A stretch of DNA of 64,000 bases from Hyperoodon ampullatus (lineage: Eukaryota > Chordata > Mammalia > Artiodactyla > Ziphiidae): contig CATKHW010000008.1 in assembly GCA_949752795.1 (NCBI GenBank), positions 3,286,001-3,350,000 of the forward strand, read 5' to 3'. A model generated the notes under the pieces. It was given only the letters and a program-made list of their open reading frames with translations. It was not told the origin of the DNA and made no database searches. Made by a program: the position numbers and the translations under genes. Shown one piece after another: positions 37,426 to 48,876 of the stretch; the first letter of the stretch is position 1; the number at the start of each line of letters is the position of its first letter.

Positions 37426-38963
37426 GACGATTGTTGTCCTTTATTTCTCTGACAGTTTGTGCATTGTTGTGCCCCTAAGATCCATTTTTCAACTCGTTTT
37501 TTGTGAGCTGACCGCAAGTCCAAAATTTTGGTTCAGGAGCTATACTGGTTCCCGGCGGGTGGCTGAGACTTTGGTTAATTCTTCTTCCATCCGGGAAATT
37601 AGAGTGACATGTGCCCGTCCAAATGCCTAACAGCTACTCTCTCATTGCTTCTCCCTCTTCCCTTTAATCCTGTGACAAATTGGCAACCTGTGCCAACCAG
37701 GAGGTTAAAGGGTCTGTCTCTCCAAGTTGGGAGATTGATAGTAAAGCAGTTGCAAAGTCAAACCGGAGCACCAGGAGAGGGACTATTAGTTGAGTTTTAG
37801 AAACCTTTCGTATTCACAGTGTGTCCATTCTCTAGGTCTCCCATACCTATTATAGCAGTAGTAATATTCCCTTCATCCTGGAGAGTTGGGACCCTTGGAA
37901 TGTGTGCCTCGCATTGTTGCTTTAAAGGGTCTGCATTTGCTCACCGAATCTCACCAATCCTCTCAGTCCCAAGTGTCCAGCCTTATGCCACATCCAGCTG
38001 TCATTGTAGATAGGGTCATTCCAGGTTTCATCAGAGCCCCTGAAGGAATTGTAAAGAATTTCCCTGTTTTTTTTGTTTTGTTTTGTTTTTTAAATTCCTT
38101 TTTATAGTGGGTTTGAACTGATACTCACTGCCATGTTTATGCCAGTCTAGACAAAGTTGATTCCCTTACGGAGACATATCAATACCTAGATTTTAAGATT
38201 CTTACCAGTCAGATGTATTCCTCTGCGGGAAATATGGCGTTTTGAGTCCCTTTCACTGAGGAAAGTGTAGGTCTTGTTTATTCCGTATTTGGTTTTTGGA
38301 ATGGTACCTGTACTAACATCAAACTCTGGTTCTGTGCATCACCCCACCTCTCCTTCCCCCTTAAGCAGGCACAAGAGTGTTTTCTAAATGTGAGGCTCTG
38401 TTCTCTTTCCTAACTCAGTTCATGTGTAGCCATGTTTAGAGGACCTTCATAAGTGATATCTTATAATAAATTTATTTTTCTCTGTGACTTATTTCACTTA
38501 GAATCATCGTACTTGAATCCACTCATTTTGATTCTACTGGCCTTATGACATTGATTTCATGGCTTAGGGATATTAAATCATAGGTAAATACCACAATTTT
38601 TTGAACCATTTTTGTCTTTCCTGCTTATTTATAGTGTACCCAAGTTGAGGTTCTTGTAAGAAGTGCAGCCCTAAATTTTGAGGTGGCTCTATTTTATTGC
38701 TTTTCAGTTTTCCCAAGTTATATTCCCTAGACAGAAGTGCCGTTGGCTCTGTAACTCTGTTGTTTACTTGTTTTAGGGAACACAATGCACCCCTCCAGAG
38801 AGGAAGTTAGCAATTTATATCCTGCCCATCAGCATAACTAGGTTCCCTGTTCTCCATTGCCTGTCTTGCCTTTCTGGCTTTTACATATTTTGCGGATGTC
38901 CCATTGGACCGGTGGGAAATGATGCTTCTGTGTAGTGCAGATTTGCATTGCCCGCCTGCTTGC
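37221..38963. repeat. Macrosatellite unit 11 (1743 bp)
   Basis: Complete unit. The T tract at ~38067 contains an extra TTTTG step, the clearest sign of slippage in the LINE tail among the units. Confidence 0.92.
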
Positions 38964-39165
38964 TTGGCCAAAAAGGGCATAAGCGTTTTCTCCTGAATAT
39001 ATTCAGGTGAAAACGCATACACCCTTTTTGGCCAAGTGCATCATTGTAGAAGTTGTGCCCCTCTTCCTGTGCTTTAAATGCGATTCCAATGTACCTCTTG
39101 AAATCTGTTTCCTGGTATTATGGCTCGCTTTCAAGTCCGCCTCGTTGCCTTCCCTCAACAGATAG
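38067..39165 (-). mobile_element. LINE-1 3' end fragment (antisense), unit 11-12
   Basis: T tract from 38067, expanded with an extra TTTTG; nested MITE at 38964. Confidence 0.75.
38964..39035. mobile_element. Mariner-type MITE palindrome, copy 11
   Basis: 72 bp; mismatches in the GGGCATAAG left-arm block and one in the centre flank (CAGGTGAAAA). Confidence 0.72.
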
Positions 39166-40700
39166 TTGGACGATTGTAGTCCTTTATTACTCTGCCAGTT
39201 TGTGAAATGCTGTGCCACTGAGCTCCATTTTTTAACTCGTTTTTTGTGAGCTGATCGCAAGTCCAAAATTTTGGTTCAGGAACTATACTGGTTCCCGGCG
39301 GGTGGCTGAGACTTTGGTTAATATTTCCTCCTTCCGGGAAATTAGAGTGACATGTGCCCGTCCAAATGCCTAACAGCTGCTCTCTCATTGGTTCTCCCTC
39401 TTCCCTTTCATCCTCTGCCAAATGGCAACTTCTGCGATAGAGAAGGTTAAAGGGGCTGTCTTTCCAAGTTGGGAGATTGATAGTAAAGGAGTTGGAAAGT
39501 CAAACCGGAGCACCGGGAGAGAGACTATTAGTTGAATTTTAGAAACCTTTCATATTCACAGTGTGTCCATTCTATAGGTTTCCCGTACATGTTATAGCTG
39601 TAGTAAATTCCCTTCAACCTGGAGAGTTGGGACCCTTGGAATGTGTGCCACACATTATTGCTTTAAATGATCTGCAATTGCTCACCGAATCTCACCAATC
39701 CTCTCAGTCCCAAGTGTCCAGACTTATGCCACATCCAGCTGTCATTGTAGATAGGGTCATTCGAGGTTTCATCAGAGCCCCTGAAGGAATTTTAAAGAAT
39801 TTCTCTGTTTTTTTGTTTTGTTTTTGAAATTCATTTTTATAGTGGGTTTGAGCTGATTCTCACTGCCATGTTTATGGCAGTCAAGACAAACTTGTTTCCC
39901 TTACGGGGACATATCAATACATAGGTTTTAAGATTCTTATCAGTCAGATATATTCCTCTGCGGGAAATATGGGGTTTTGAGTCCATTTCACTGAGGAAAG
40001 TGTAGGTCTTGTCTATTCCGTATTTGGTTTTTGGAACGGTACCTGTACTAATATCAAACTCTGGTTTTATGCATCACCCCACCTCTCCTTCCCCCTTAAG
40101 CAGGCATAAGATTTTTTTCTAAATGTGAGACTCTGTTCTGTTTCCTAACTCAGTTCATGTGTAGCCATGTTTACAGGACCTTCATAAGTGATATCTTATG
40201 ATAAGTTTCTTTTTCTCTGTAACTTTTTTCACTTAGAATCATCGTACCTGAATACACTCATTTTGAAGCTACTGGCCTTATGTCATTGATTTCATGGCTG
40301 ATGGATATCCCATCGTACGTAAGTACCAAAATTTCTTGAACCATTTTTGTCTTTCCTGAGATACTTAATGTGTACGCAAGTTGTCGTTCTTGTAAGCAGT
40401 GCAGCCCTAAATTTTGTGGTGGCACTGTCTTATTGATTTTCAATTTTCCCAAGGTATATTCCCTAGACTGGAAGTGCCCTTGTCTCTGTTGCTCTGTTGT
40501 TTCCTTCTTTTAGGGAGCACAATACACTCCTCCAGAGAGGCAGTTGGCAATTTACATTCTGCCCATCATCATAACTATGCTCCCTGTTCTCCAGGGCCTG
40601 TCTTGCCTTTCTGGTTTTTACACATTTTGCGGATGTCCCTTTTGACCGGTGGGAAGTGATACTTCATTGTAGTTCAGATTTTGGTTGCCCGCTTGCTTGC
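38964..40700. repeat. Macrosatellite unit 12 (1737 bp)
   Basis: Complete unit; T tract at ~39808. A small deletion near 39420 removes one base of the CCAAATTGGCAAC motif in the non-LINE segment. Confidence 0.92.
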
Positions 40701-40905
40701 TTGGACAAAAAGGACGTACGCGTTTTCTCCTTAATATATTCAGGATAAAACACATACACTCTTGCTGGCCAAGTGCATCATTGTCGAAATTGTGCCCCTC
40801 TTCTGGTGTTTTAAAGTCGATTCCAATGTACCTCTTGAAATCTGTTTCCTGCTATTCTGGCTCGCTTTCAAGTCTGCCTCGTTGCCTTCCCTCAACAGAT
40901 TTTCA
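39808..40905 (-). mobile_element. LINE-1 3' end fragment (antisense), unit 12-13
   Basis: T tract from 39808; nested MITE at 40701 is one of the most degenerate copies. Confidence 0.75.
40701..40772. mobile_element. Mariner-type MITE palindrome, copy 12 (degenerate)
   Basis: 72 bp, among the least symmetric copies: TTGGACAAAAAGG on the left against CTCTTGCTGGCCAA on the right. Confidence 0.7.
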
Positions 40906-42436
40906 GACGATTGTTGTTCTTTATTACTCTGCCAATTTGTTCATTGTTGCGCCCCTGAGCTCCATTTTTCAACTCTTTTTTTGGGAGCTGACCGCAAGTC
41001 CAAAATTTTGGTTCAGGACCTATACTGGTTCCCGGCGGGTATTTGAAACTTTGGTTAATTATTCTTCCTGCCGGAAAATTAGAAGGACATGTGCCGTCCA
41101 AATGCCTAGCAGCTACTCGAACATTGGTTCTCCCTCTTCCCTTTCATTCTCTACCAAATTGGCCACCTGTGCGAACCAGGAGGTTAAATGGGCTGTCTCT
41201 CCAAGTTGGGAGATTGATAGTAAAGCAGTTGGAAAGTAAAACTGGAGCACCAGGAGAGGGATTATTAGTTGAGTTTTAGAAACCTTTCGTATTCACAGTG
41301 TGTCCATTCTCTAGGTTTCCCGTACATGTTATAGCTGTAGTAATATTCCCTTCTTCGTGTAGAGTTGGGACCCTTGGAATGTGTGCCATGCATTATTGCT
41401 TTAAAGGGTCTGCATTTGCTCACCGAATCTCACCAATCCTCTCAGTCCCAAGTGTCCAGCCTTATGCCACATCCAGCTGTCGTTTTAGATAGGGTCATTC
41501 CAGGTTTCATCAGAGCCCCTGCAGGATTGTAAAGAATTTCCCTCTTTTTTTGTTTTCTTTTTGAAATTCGTTTTTATAATGGGTTTTAGCTGATTCTCAC
41601 TGCCATGTTTATGCCAGTCTAGACACACTTGATTCCCTTACGGACACATATCAATACATAGACTTTAAGATTCTTACCAGTCAGATATATTCCTCTATGG
41701 GAAATATGACGTTTTGAGTCCCTTTCACTGAGGAAAGTGTAGGTCTTTCTATTCCGTATTTGGTTTTTAGAACGGTACCTGTACTAATATCAAACTCTGG
41801 TTTTATGCATCACCCCACCTCTCCTTCACCCTTAAGCAGGAACAAGAGTGTTTTCTAAATGTGAGGCTCTGTTCTCTTTCCTAACTCAGTTCATGTGTAG
41901 CCTTGTTTAGAGGACCTTCATAAGTGATATCTTATGATAAATTTATTTTTCTCTGTGACTTATTTCACTTAGAATCATCGTACCTGAATCCACTCATTTT
42001 ACTGCTACTGTCCTTATGACATTGATTTCATGGCTGACTGATATTCCATCGTACGTAAGTAACACAATTTCTTGAACCATTTTTGTCTTTCCTGGGATAT
42101 TTAAGCTGTACCCAAGTTGAGGTTCTTGTAAGCAGTGCAGCCCTAAATTTTTTGGTGGCTCTGTCTTATTGATTTTCAGTTTTCCCAAGGTATATTCCCT
42201 AGACTGGAAGTCCCCTTGGCTCTGTAGCTCTGTTGTTTACTTGTTTTAGGGAACACAATTCACTGCTCCAGAGAGGGAGTTGGCAATTTACATCCTGCCC
42301 ACCAGCATAATTAGGCTCCCTTTTCTCCAGGGCCAGTCTTGCCTTTCTGGTTTTTACACATTTTTCGGATGTCCCTTTTGACCGGTGGGAAGTGATATTT
42401 CATTGTAGTGTAGATTTGCATTGCCCGCTTGCTTGC
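40701..42436. repeat. Macrosatellite unit 13 (1736 bp)
   Basis: Complete unit; T tract at ~41545, interrupted by extra C bases. It shares the TGTGCCGTCC deletion with unit 8. Confidence 0.92.
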
Positions 42437-42645
42437 TTGGAAAAAAGGGCGTATGCGTTTTCTCATGAATATATTCAGCAGAAAACACATACGCCCTTTC
42501 TGGCCAAGTACATCATTGTCAAATTTCTGCCCCTCTTCCTGTGCTTTAAAGGCGATTCCAATGTACCTCTTGAAATCTGTTTCCTGCTATTCTGGCTTGC
42601 TTTGAAGTCTCCCTCGTTGCCTTCCCTCAACAGATTTTTGGACGA
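41545..42645 (-). mobile_element. LINE-1 3' end fragment (antisense), unit 13-14
   Basis: T tract from 41545, broken by C; nested MITE at 42437. A 64-codon ORF2-like run lies at 41994-42188 on the minus strand. Confidence 0.75.
42437..42507. mobile_element. Mariner-type MITE palindrome, copy 13 (71 bp)
   Basis: Left end reads TTGGAAAAAAGG with one base lost; the right centre reads ATTCAGCAG. Nearly the same as copy 16. Confidence 0.72.
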
Positions 42646-44172
42646 TTTTTGTCCTTTTTTACTCTGACTGTTTGTGCTTTGCTGTCACCCTAAGCTCCAT
42701 TTTTCAACTCGTTTTTTGTGAGCTGACCGCAAGTCCAAAATTTTGGTTCAGGACCTATACTGGTTCCCAGCCGGTGGCTGAGGCTTTGGTTAATTCTTCT
42801 TCCTGCCTGGAAATTAGAGTGACATGTGCCTGTCCAAATTCCTAACAGCTACTCTCTCATTGGTTCTACCTCTTCCCTTTCAGCCTCTGCCAAATTGGCA
42901 ACCTGTGCGAACCAGGAGGTTAAAGGGGCTGTCTAAACAAGTTGGGAGATTGATAGTAAAGCAGTTGGAAAGTCACAATGGATCACCAGGTGAGGGATTA
43001 TTAGTTGAATTTTAGAAACCTTTCGTATTCACAGTGTGTCCATTCTCTAGGTTTCCCATACATGTTATATCTGTAGTAATGTTCCCTTCAATATGTAGAG
43101 TTGGGACCCTTGGAATATGTGCCACACGTTATTGCTTTAAATGGTATGCATTTGCTCACCGAATCTCACCAATCCTCTCAGTCCCAAGTGTCCAGCCTTA
43201 TGCCACATCCAGCTGTCAGTGTAGATAGGGTCATTCCAGGTTTCATCAGAGTTCCTGAAGGAATTGTAAAGAATTTCCCAGTTTTTTGTTTTGTATTTGA
43301 AATTCCTTTTTATATTGTGTTTGAGCTGATTCTCACTGCCATGTTTATGTCAGTCAAGACACACTTCATTCCCTTACAGAGACATATCAATACGTAAGTT
43401 TTAAGTTTCTTACTAGTCAGATATATACCTCTGCGGGAAATATGGCGTTCTGAGTCCCTTTCACTGAGGAAAGTCTAGGTCTTTTCCATTCCATAGTTGG
43501 TTTTTGGAACGGTACATGTACTAATATCAAACTCTGGTTTTATGCATCACCCCACCTCTCCTTCCCCCTTAACCAGGCATAAGAGTGTTTTCTAAATGTG
43601 AGACTGTTCTCTTTCCTAACTCAGTTCATGTGTAGCCATGTTTACAGGACCTTCATAAGTGATATCTTATGATAAGTTTCTTTTTCTCTGTGACTTATTT
43701 CACTTAGAATCATCGTACCTGAATCCACTCATTTTGCTGCTACTGGCCTTATGACATTGATTTCGTGGCTGAGGGATATTCCATCGTACGTAAGTACCAC
43801 AATTTCTTGAACCATTTTTGTCTTTCCTGGGATATTTAAGGTGCACCCAAGTTGAGGTTCTTGTAAGCAGTGCAGCCCTGAATTTGAGGATGGCACTGTC
43901 TTATTGATTTTCAGTTTTCCCAAGGTATCTTCTCTAGACTGGAAGTGCCTTTGTCTCTGTAGCTCTGTTGTTTACTTGTTTTAGGGAACACAAGGCACTC
44001 CTCCAGAGAGGCAGTTGTCAATTTACATCCTGCCCATCAGCATAACTAGTATCCCTGTTCTTCAGGGCCTGTCTTGTCTTTCTGGTTTTTACAGATTTTG
44101 CGGATGTCCCTTTTGACCGGTGGGAAGTGATACTTCTTTGTAGTGCAGATTTGCATTGACCGGTTGCTTGCT
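42437..44172. repeat. Macrosatellite unit 14 (1736 bp)
   Basis: Complete unit; T tract at ~43282. It carries TTGGAAAAAAGG and ATTCAGCAG in its palindrome and GTCTAAACAAG in its non-LINE segment. These variants recur about three units later. Confidence 0.92.
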
Positions 44173-44365
44173 TTGCCAAAAATGGCGTATGCGTTTTCTT
44201 CAGGAGAAAATGCATACACCCTTTTTGGCCAAGTGCATCATTGTCGAAGTTGTACCCCTCTTCTGGTGTTTTAAAGGTGATTCCAATGTACCTCTTGAAA
44301 TCTGTTTCCTGCTATTCTGGCTCGCTTTCAAGTCCGCCTCGTTGCCTTCCCTCAACAGATTTTTG
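43282..44365 (-). mobile_element. LINE-1 3' end fragment (antisense), unit 14-15
   Basis: T tract from 43282; nested MITE at 44173 with a central deletion. Confidence 0.75.
44173..44232. mobile_element. Mariner-type MITE palindrome, copy 14, centre deleted (60 bp)
   Basis: The arms are present but 11 bp spanning the dyad (the CCTGAATATAT part) are gone, so the sequence reads GTTTTCTTCAGGAG. One further base is missing in the left end. Confidence 0.75.
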
Positions 44366-45896
44366 GACGATAGTTGTCTTTATTACTCTGTCAGTTTGTG
44401 AATTGCTGTGCCTCTGAGCTCCATTTTTCAACTAGTTTTTTGTGAGCTGACCACAAGTCCACAATTTTGGTTAAGGACCTATACTGGTTCCCGGCGTGTG
44501 GCTGAGACTTTGGTTAATTCTTCTTCCTGCCGGGAAATTAAAGTGACATGTGCCCGTCCAAATGCCTAACAGCTACTCTCTCATTGGTTCGACCTCTTCC
44601 CTTTCAGCCTCTGCCAAATTGGCAACCTGTGCGAACCAGGAGGTTAAAGGGGCTGTCTAAACAAGTTGGGAGATTGATAGTAAAGCAGTTGGAAAGTCAC
44701 ACCGGAGCGCCAGGTGAGGGATTGTTAGTTGAGTTTTAGAAACCATTCGGATTCAAAGTGTGTCCATTCTGTATGTTTCCCGTACATTTTATAGCTGTAT
44801 TAATATTCCCTTCAACCTTCAGAGTTGGGATTCTTGGAATGTGTGACACGCAATATTGCTTTAAGTTGTCTGCATTTGCTCACCGAATCTCACCAATCCT
44901 CTCAGTCCCAAGTGTCCAGCCTTATGCCACATCCAGCTGTCGTTGTAGATAGGGTCATTCCAGGTTTCATCAGAGCCCCTGAAGGAATTGTAAAGAATTT
45001 CCTTGTTTTTTGTTTTGTTTTTGAAATTCCTTTATATAGTGGGTTAGAGCTGATTCTCACTGCCATGTTTATGCCAGTCTACACACTCTTGATTCCCTTG
45101 TGGAGACATATCAATACATAGTTTTTAAGATTATTACTAATCAGATATATTCCTCTGCGGGAAATATGGTGTTTGGAGTCCCTTTCACTGAAGAAGGTGT
45201 AGGTTTTTTCTAATCCGTAGTTGGTTTTTGGAACGGTACCTGCACTAATATCAAACTCTGGTTTTATGCATCACCCCAAATCTCCTTCCCCTTAAGCAGG
45301 CATAAGAGTGTTTTCTAAAAGTAAGACACTGTTCTCTTTCCTAACTCAGTTCATGTGTAGCCATGTTTACAGGACCTTCATAAGTGATATCTTATGATAA
45401 GTTTCTTTTTCTCTGTTACTTATTTCACTTAGATTCATCGTACCTGAATCCACTAATTTTTCTGCTACTGGCCTTATGACATTGATTTCGTGGCTGAGGG
45501 ATATTCCATCGTACGTAAGTACCACAATTTCTTGAACCATTTTTGTCTTTCATGGGATATTTAAGGTGTATCCAAGTTGAGGTTCTTGTAAGCTGTGCAG
45601 CCCTAAATTTTTTGGTGGCTCTGTCTTATTGATTTTCAGTTTTCCCAAGGTATCTCCGCTAGACTAAAAGTGCCCCTGGCTCTGTAGCTCTGTTGTTTAC
45701 TTGTTTTAGGGAACACAATGCACTCCTCCAGAGAGGCAGTTGGCAATTTACATCCTGCCCATCAGCATAACTAGTCTCCCTGTTCTCCAGGGCCAGTCTT
45801 GTCTTTCTGGTTTTTAAACATTTTGTGGATGTCCCTTTTGAACGGTGGGAAGTGATACTTCTTTGTAGTGCAGATTTGCATTGCCCGCTTCCTTTC
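44173..45896. repeat. Macrosatellite unit 15 (1724 bp)
   Basis: Complete unit, shortest in the window because the palindrome has lost its centre. T tract at ~45006. It shares GTCTAAACAAG with unit 14. Confidence 0.92.
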
Positions 45897-46105
45897 TTGG
45901 CCAAAAAGGGTGTATGCGTTTTCTCCTGAATATATTCAGGAGAAAACGCATACACCCTTTTTGGCCAAGTGCATCATTGTCGATGTTGTGACCCTCTTCC
46001 TGTTCTTTAAAGGCGATACCAATGTACCTCTTTAAATCTGTTTCTTGCTATTCTGGCTCGCTTTGATGTCTGCCTCGTTGCCTTCCCTCAACAGATTTTT
46101 GGAAG
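45006..46105 (-). mobile_element. LINE-1 3' end fragment (antisense), unit 15-16
   Basis: T tract from 45006; nested perfect palindrome at 45897. Confidence 0.75.
45897..45968. mobile_element. Mariner-type MITE palindrome, copy 15, perfect 72 bp
   Basis: All 36 arm positions are complementary with no spacer. Both arms carry the GGGTGTATG / CATACACCC variant. Confidence 0.8.
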
Positions 46106-47634
46106 ATTGTTGTCCTTTATTACTCTGCCAGTTTGTGAATTGCTGTGCCCCTGAGCTCCATTATTCTACTCGTTTCTTGTCAGCTGACCGCAAGTCCAAA
46201 ATTTTGGTTCAGGACCTATACTTGTTCCTGGCGGGTGGCTGAGACTTTGGTTAATTCTTCTTCCTGCCGGGAAATTAGAGTGACATGTGCCCGTCCAAAT
46301 GCCTAACAGCTACTCGCTCATTGGTTCTCCGTCTTCCCTTTCATCCTCTGTCAAATTGGCAACCTGGGCGAACCAGGATGTTAAAGGGGCTGTCTCTCCA
46401 AGTACGGAGATTGATAGTAAAGCAGTTGGAAAGTCAAACTGGAGCACCAGGAGAGGGACTATTAGTTGAGATTTAGAAAGATTTCGTATTCACAGTGTGT
46501 CCATTCTCTAGGTTTCCCGTACATGTTATAGCTGTAGTAATATTCCCTTCAACCTGGAGAGTTGAGACCCTTGGAATGTGTGCCACACATTATTGCTTTA
46601 AATGGTCTGCATTTGCTCACCAAATCTCACCAATTCTCTCAGTCCCAAGTGTCCAGCCTTATGCCACATCAAGCTGTTTATGTAGATAGGGACATTCCAG
46701 GTTTCATCAGAGCCCCTGTAGGAATTGTAAAGAATTTCTCTGTTTTATTGTTTTGTGTTTGAAATTCCTTTTTATAGTGGGTTTGAGCTGATTCTCACTG
46801 CCATGTTTATGGCAGTCAAGACACACTTCATTCCCTTACGGAAACATATCAATACATAGGTTTTAAGTTTCTTACTAGTCAGATATATACCTCTTCGGGA
46901 AATATGGAGTTTTGAGTCCCTTTCACTGAGGAAAGTATAGGTTTTTTCTATTCCATAGTTGGTTTTGGAACGGAACATGTACTAATATCAAACTCTGTTT
47001 TTATGCATCACCCCACCTCTCCTTCCCCCTTAAGCAGGCATAAGAGTGTTTTCTAAATGTGAGACTCTGTTCTCTTTCCTAAATCTGTTCATGTGTAGCC
47101 ATGTTTACAGTACCTTCATAAGTGATATCTTATGATAAGCTTCTTTTTCTCTGTGACTTATTTTACTCAGAATCGTCATATCTGAATCCACTCATTTTGC
47201 TGCTACTGGCCTTATGACATTGATTTCATGGCTGACTGATATTCCATCGTACGTAAGTAACACAATTTCTTGAACCAGTTTTGTCTTTCCTGGGATATTT
47301 AATGTGTACCCAAGTTGAGGTTCTTGTAAGCAGTGCAGCACTAAATTTTGCGGTGGCCCTGTCTTATTGATTTTCAGTTTTACCAAGGTATATTCGCTAG
47401 ACTGGAAGTGTCCTTGGCTCTGTCGCTCTGTTGTTTACTTGTTTTAGGGAACACAATGCAGTCCTCCAGAGAGGCAGTTGGCAATTTACATCTTTCCCAC
47501 TAGCATAACTAGGCTCCCTTTTCTCCAGGGCCTGTCTTGCTTTTCTGGTTTTTACACATTTTGCGGATGTCCCTTTTGACCGGTGGGAAGTGGTACTTCA
47601 TTGTAGTGTAGATTTGCATTGCCCGCTTTCTTGC
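45897..47634. repeat. Macrosatellite unit 16 (1738 bp)
   Basis: Complete unit; it contains the only perfect 72 bp palindrome. The T tract at ~46742 is interrupted (TTTTATTGTTTTG). Confidence 0.92.
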
Positions 47635-47840
47635 TTGGAAAAAAGGGCGTATGCGTTTTCTCCTGAATATATTCAGCAGAAAACACATACGCCCTTTCTG
47701 GCCAAGTACATCATTGTCAAAATTGTGCCCCTCTTCCTGTGCTTTAAAGGCTATTCCAATGTACCTCTTGAAATCTGTTTCCTGCTATTCGGCCTCACTT
47801 TGACGTCTCCCTCGTTGCCTTCCCTCAACAGATTTTTGGA
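46742..47840 (-). mobile_element. LINE-1 3' end fragment (antisense), unit 16-17
   Basis: T tract from 46742, interrupted by A; nested MITE at 47635. A 64-codon ORF2-like run lies at 47192-47386 on the minus strand. Confidence 0.75.
47635..47705. mobile_element. Mariner-type MITE palindrome, copy 16 (71 bp)
   Basis: Shares TTGGAAAAAAGGG, ATTCAGCAG and CCCTTTCTGG with copy 13, about three units away, more than with its neighbours. Confidence 0.72.
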
Positions 47841-48480
47841 CGATTTTTGTCCTTTATTACTCTGACAGTTTGTGCTTTGCTGTGCCCCTAAGCTCCATTT
47901 TTCAACTGGTTTTTTTGTGAGCTGACCGCAAGTCCAAAATTTTGGTTCATGACCTACACTGGTTCCCGGCGGGTAGCTGAGGCTTTGGTTAATTATTCTT
48001 CCTGCCTGGAAATTAGAGTGACATGTGCCCGTCCAAATGCCTAACAGCTACTCTCTCATTGATTCTACCTCTTCCCTTTCAGCCTCTGCCAAATTGGCAA
48101 CGTGTGCGAACCAGGAGGTTAAAGGGGCTGTCTAAATAAGTTGGGAGGTTGATAGTAAAGCAGTTGGAAAGTCACAACGGAGCACCAGGTGAGGGATTAT
48201 TAGTTGAATTTTAGAAACCTTTCGTATTCACAGTGTGTCCATTCTCTAGGTTTCCCATACTTGTTATAGCTGTAGTAATATTCCCTTCAATCTGTAGAGT
48301 TGGGACTCTTGGAATGTGTGCCACGCGTTATTGCTTTAAAGGGTCTGCATTTGCTCACCGAATCTCACCAATCCTCTCAGTCCCAAGTGTCCAGCCTTAT
48401 GCCACATCCAGCTGTCGTTGTAGATAGGGTCTTTCCAGGTTTCATCAGAGCCCCTGAAGGAATTGTAAAGAATTTCCCTG

Positions 48481-48876
48481 TTTTTTTTTTTTGTTTTGTT
48501 TTTGAAATTCCTTTTTATAGTGGTTTTGAGTTTATTCTCACTGCCATTTTTATGCCAATCTAGACACACTTGATTCCCTTTCAGAGACATATCAATACAT
48601 AGGTTTTAAGATTCTTACTACTTTGATATATTCCTCTGTGGGGAATATGGGTGTTCAGTCCCTTTCACTGAGGAAGGAGTAGGTCTTGTCTATTCTGTAT
48701 TTGGATTATGGAACGGTATCTGTGCTAATATCAAACTCTGGTTTTGTACATCTTCCCACCTCTCTTTCCCCTTAAGCAGGCATAAGTATGTTTTCTCCAT
48801 GTGAGACACTGTTCTCTTTCCTAATTCAGTTCATATGTAGCCATGTTTACATTTCCTTCATAAGTGATATCTTATG
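48481..48876 (-). mobile_element. LINE-1 3'UTR fragment (antisense), cut by minisatellite
   Basis: Tail and distal 3'UTR only, ending at the same base as the fragment that ends at 9732. Shared private variants link the two. Confidence 0.75.

Larger units (their letters stand above)
29467..48876. repeat. Macrosatellite array 2 (~1.74 kb unit)
   Basis: Twelve palindrome landmarks at 30264, 32003, 33741, 35480, 37221, 38964, 40701, 42437, 44173, 45897 and 47635, plus the partial first unit, show a constant period (1736-1743 bp except one 1724 bp interval caused mainly by an 11 bp deletion). The array starts in the LINE-1 3'UTR part of a unit, at a sequence reading ATGGAGAC, and ends at the same LINE-1 base as array 1. 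All units are in the same orientation as in array 1. Confidence 0.95.
47635..48876. repeat. Macrosatellite unit 17, truncated by minisatellite
   Basis: Starts with a palindrome very like that of unit 14 and ends after GTGATATCTTATG, at the same base as unit 5. T tract at ~48481, at least 12 T long. Confidence 0.92.
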
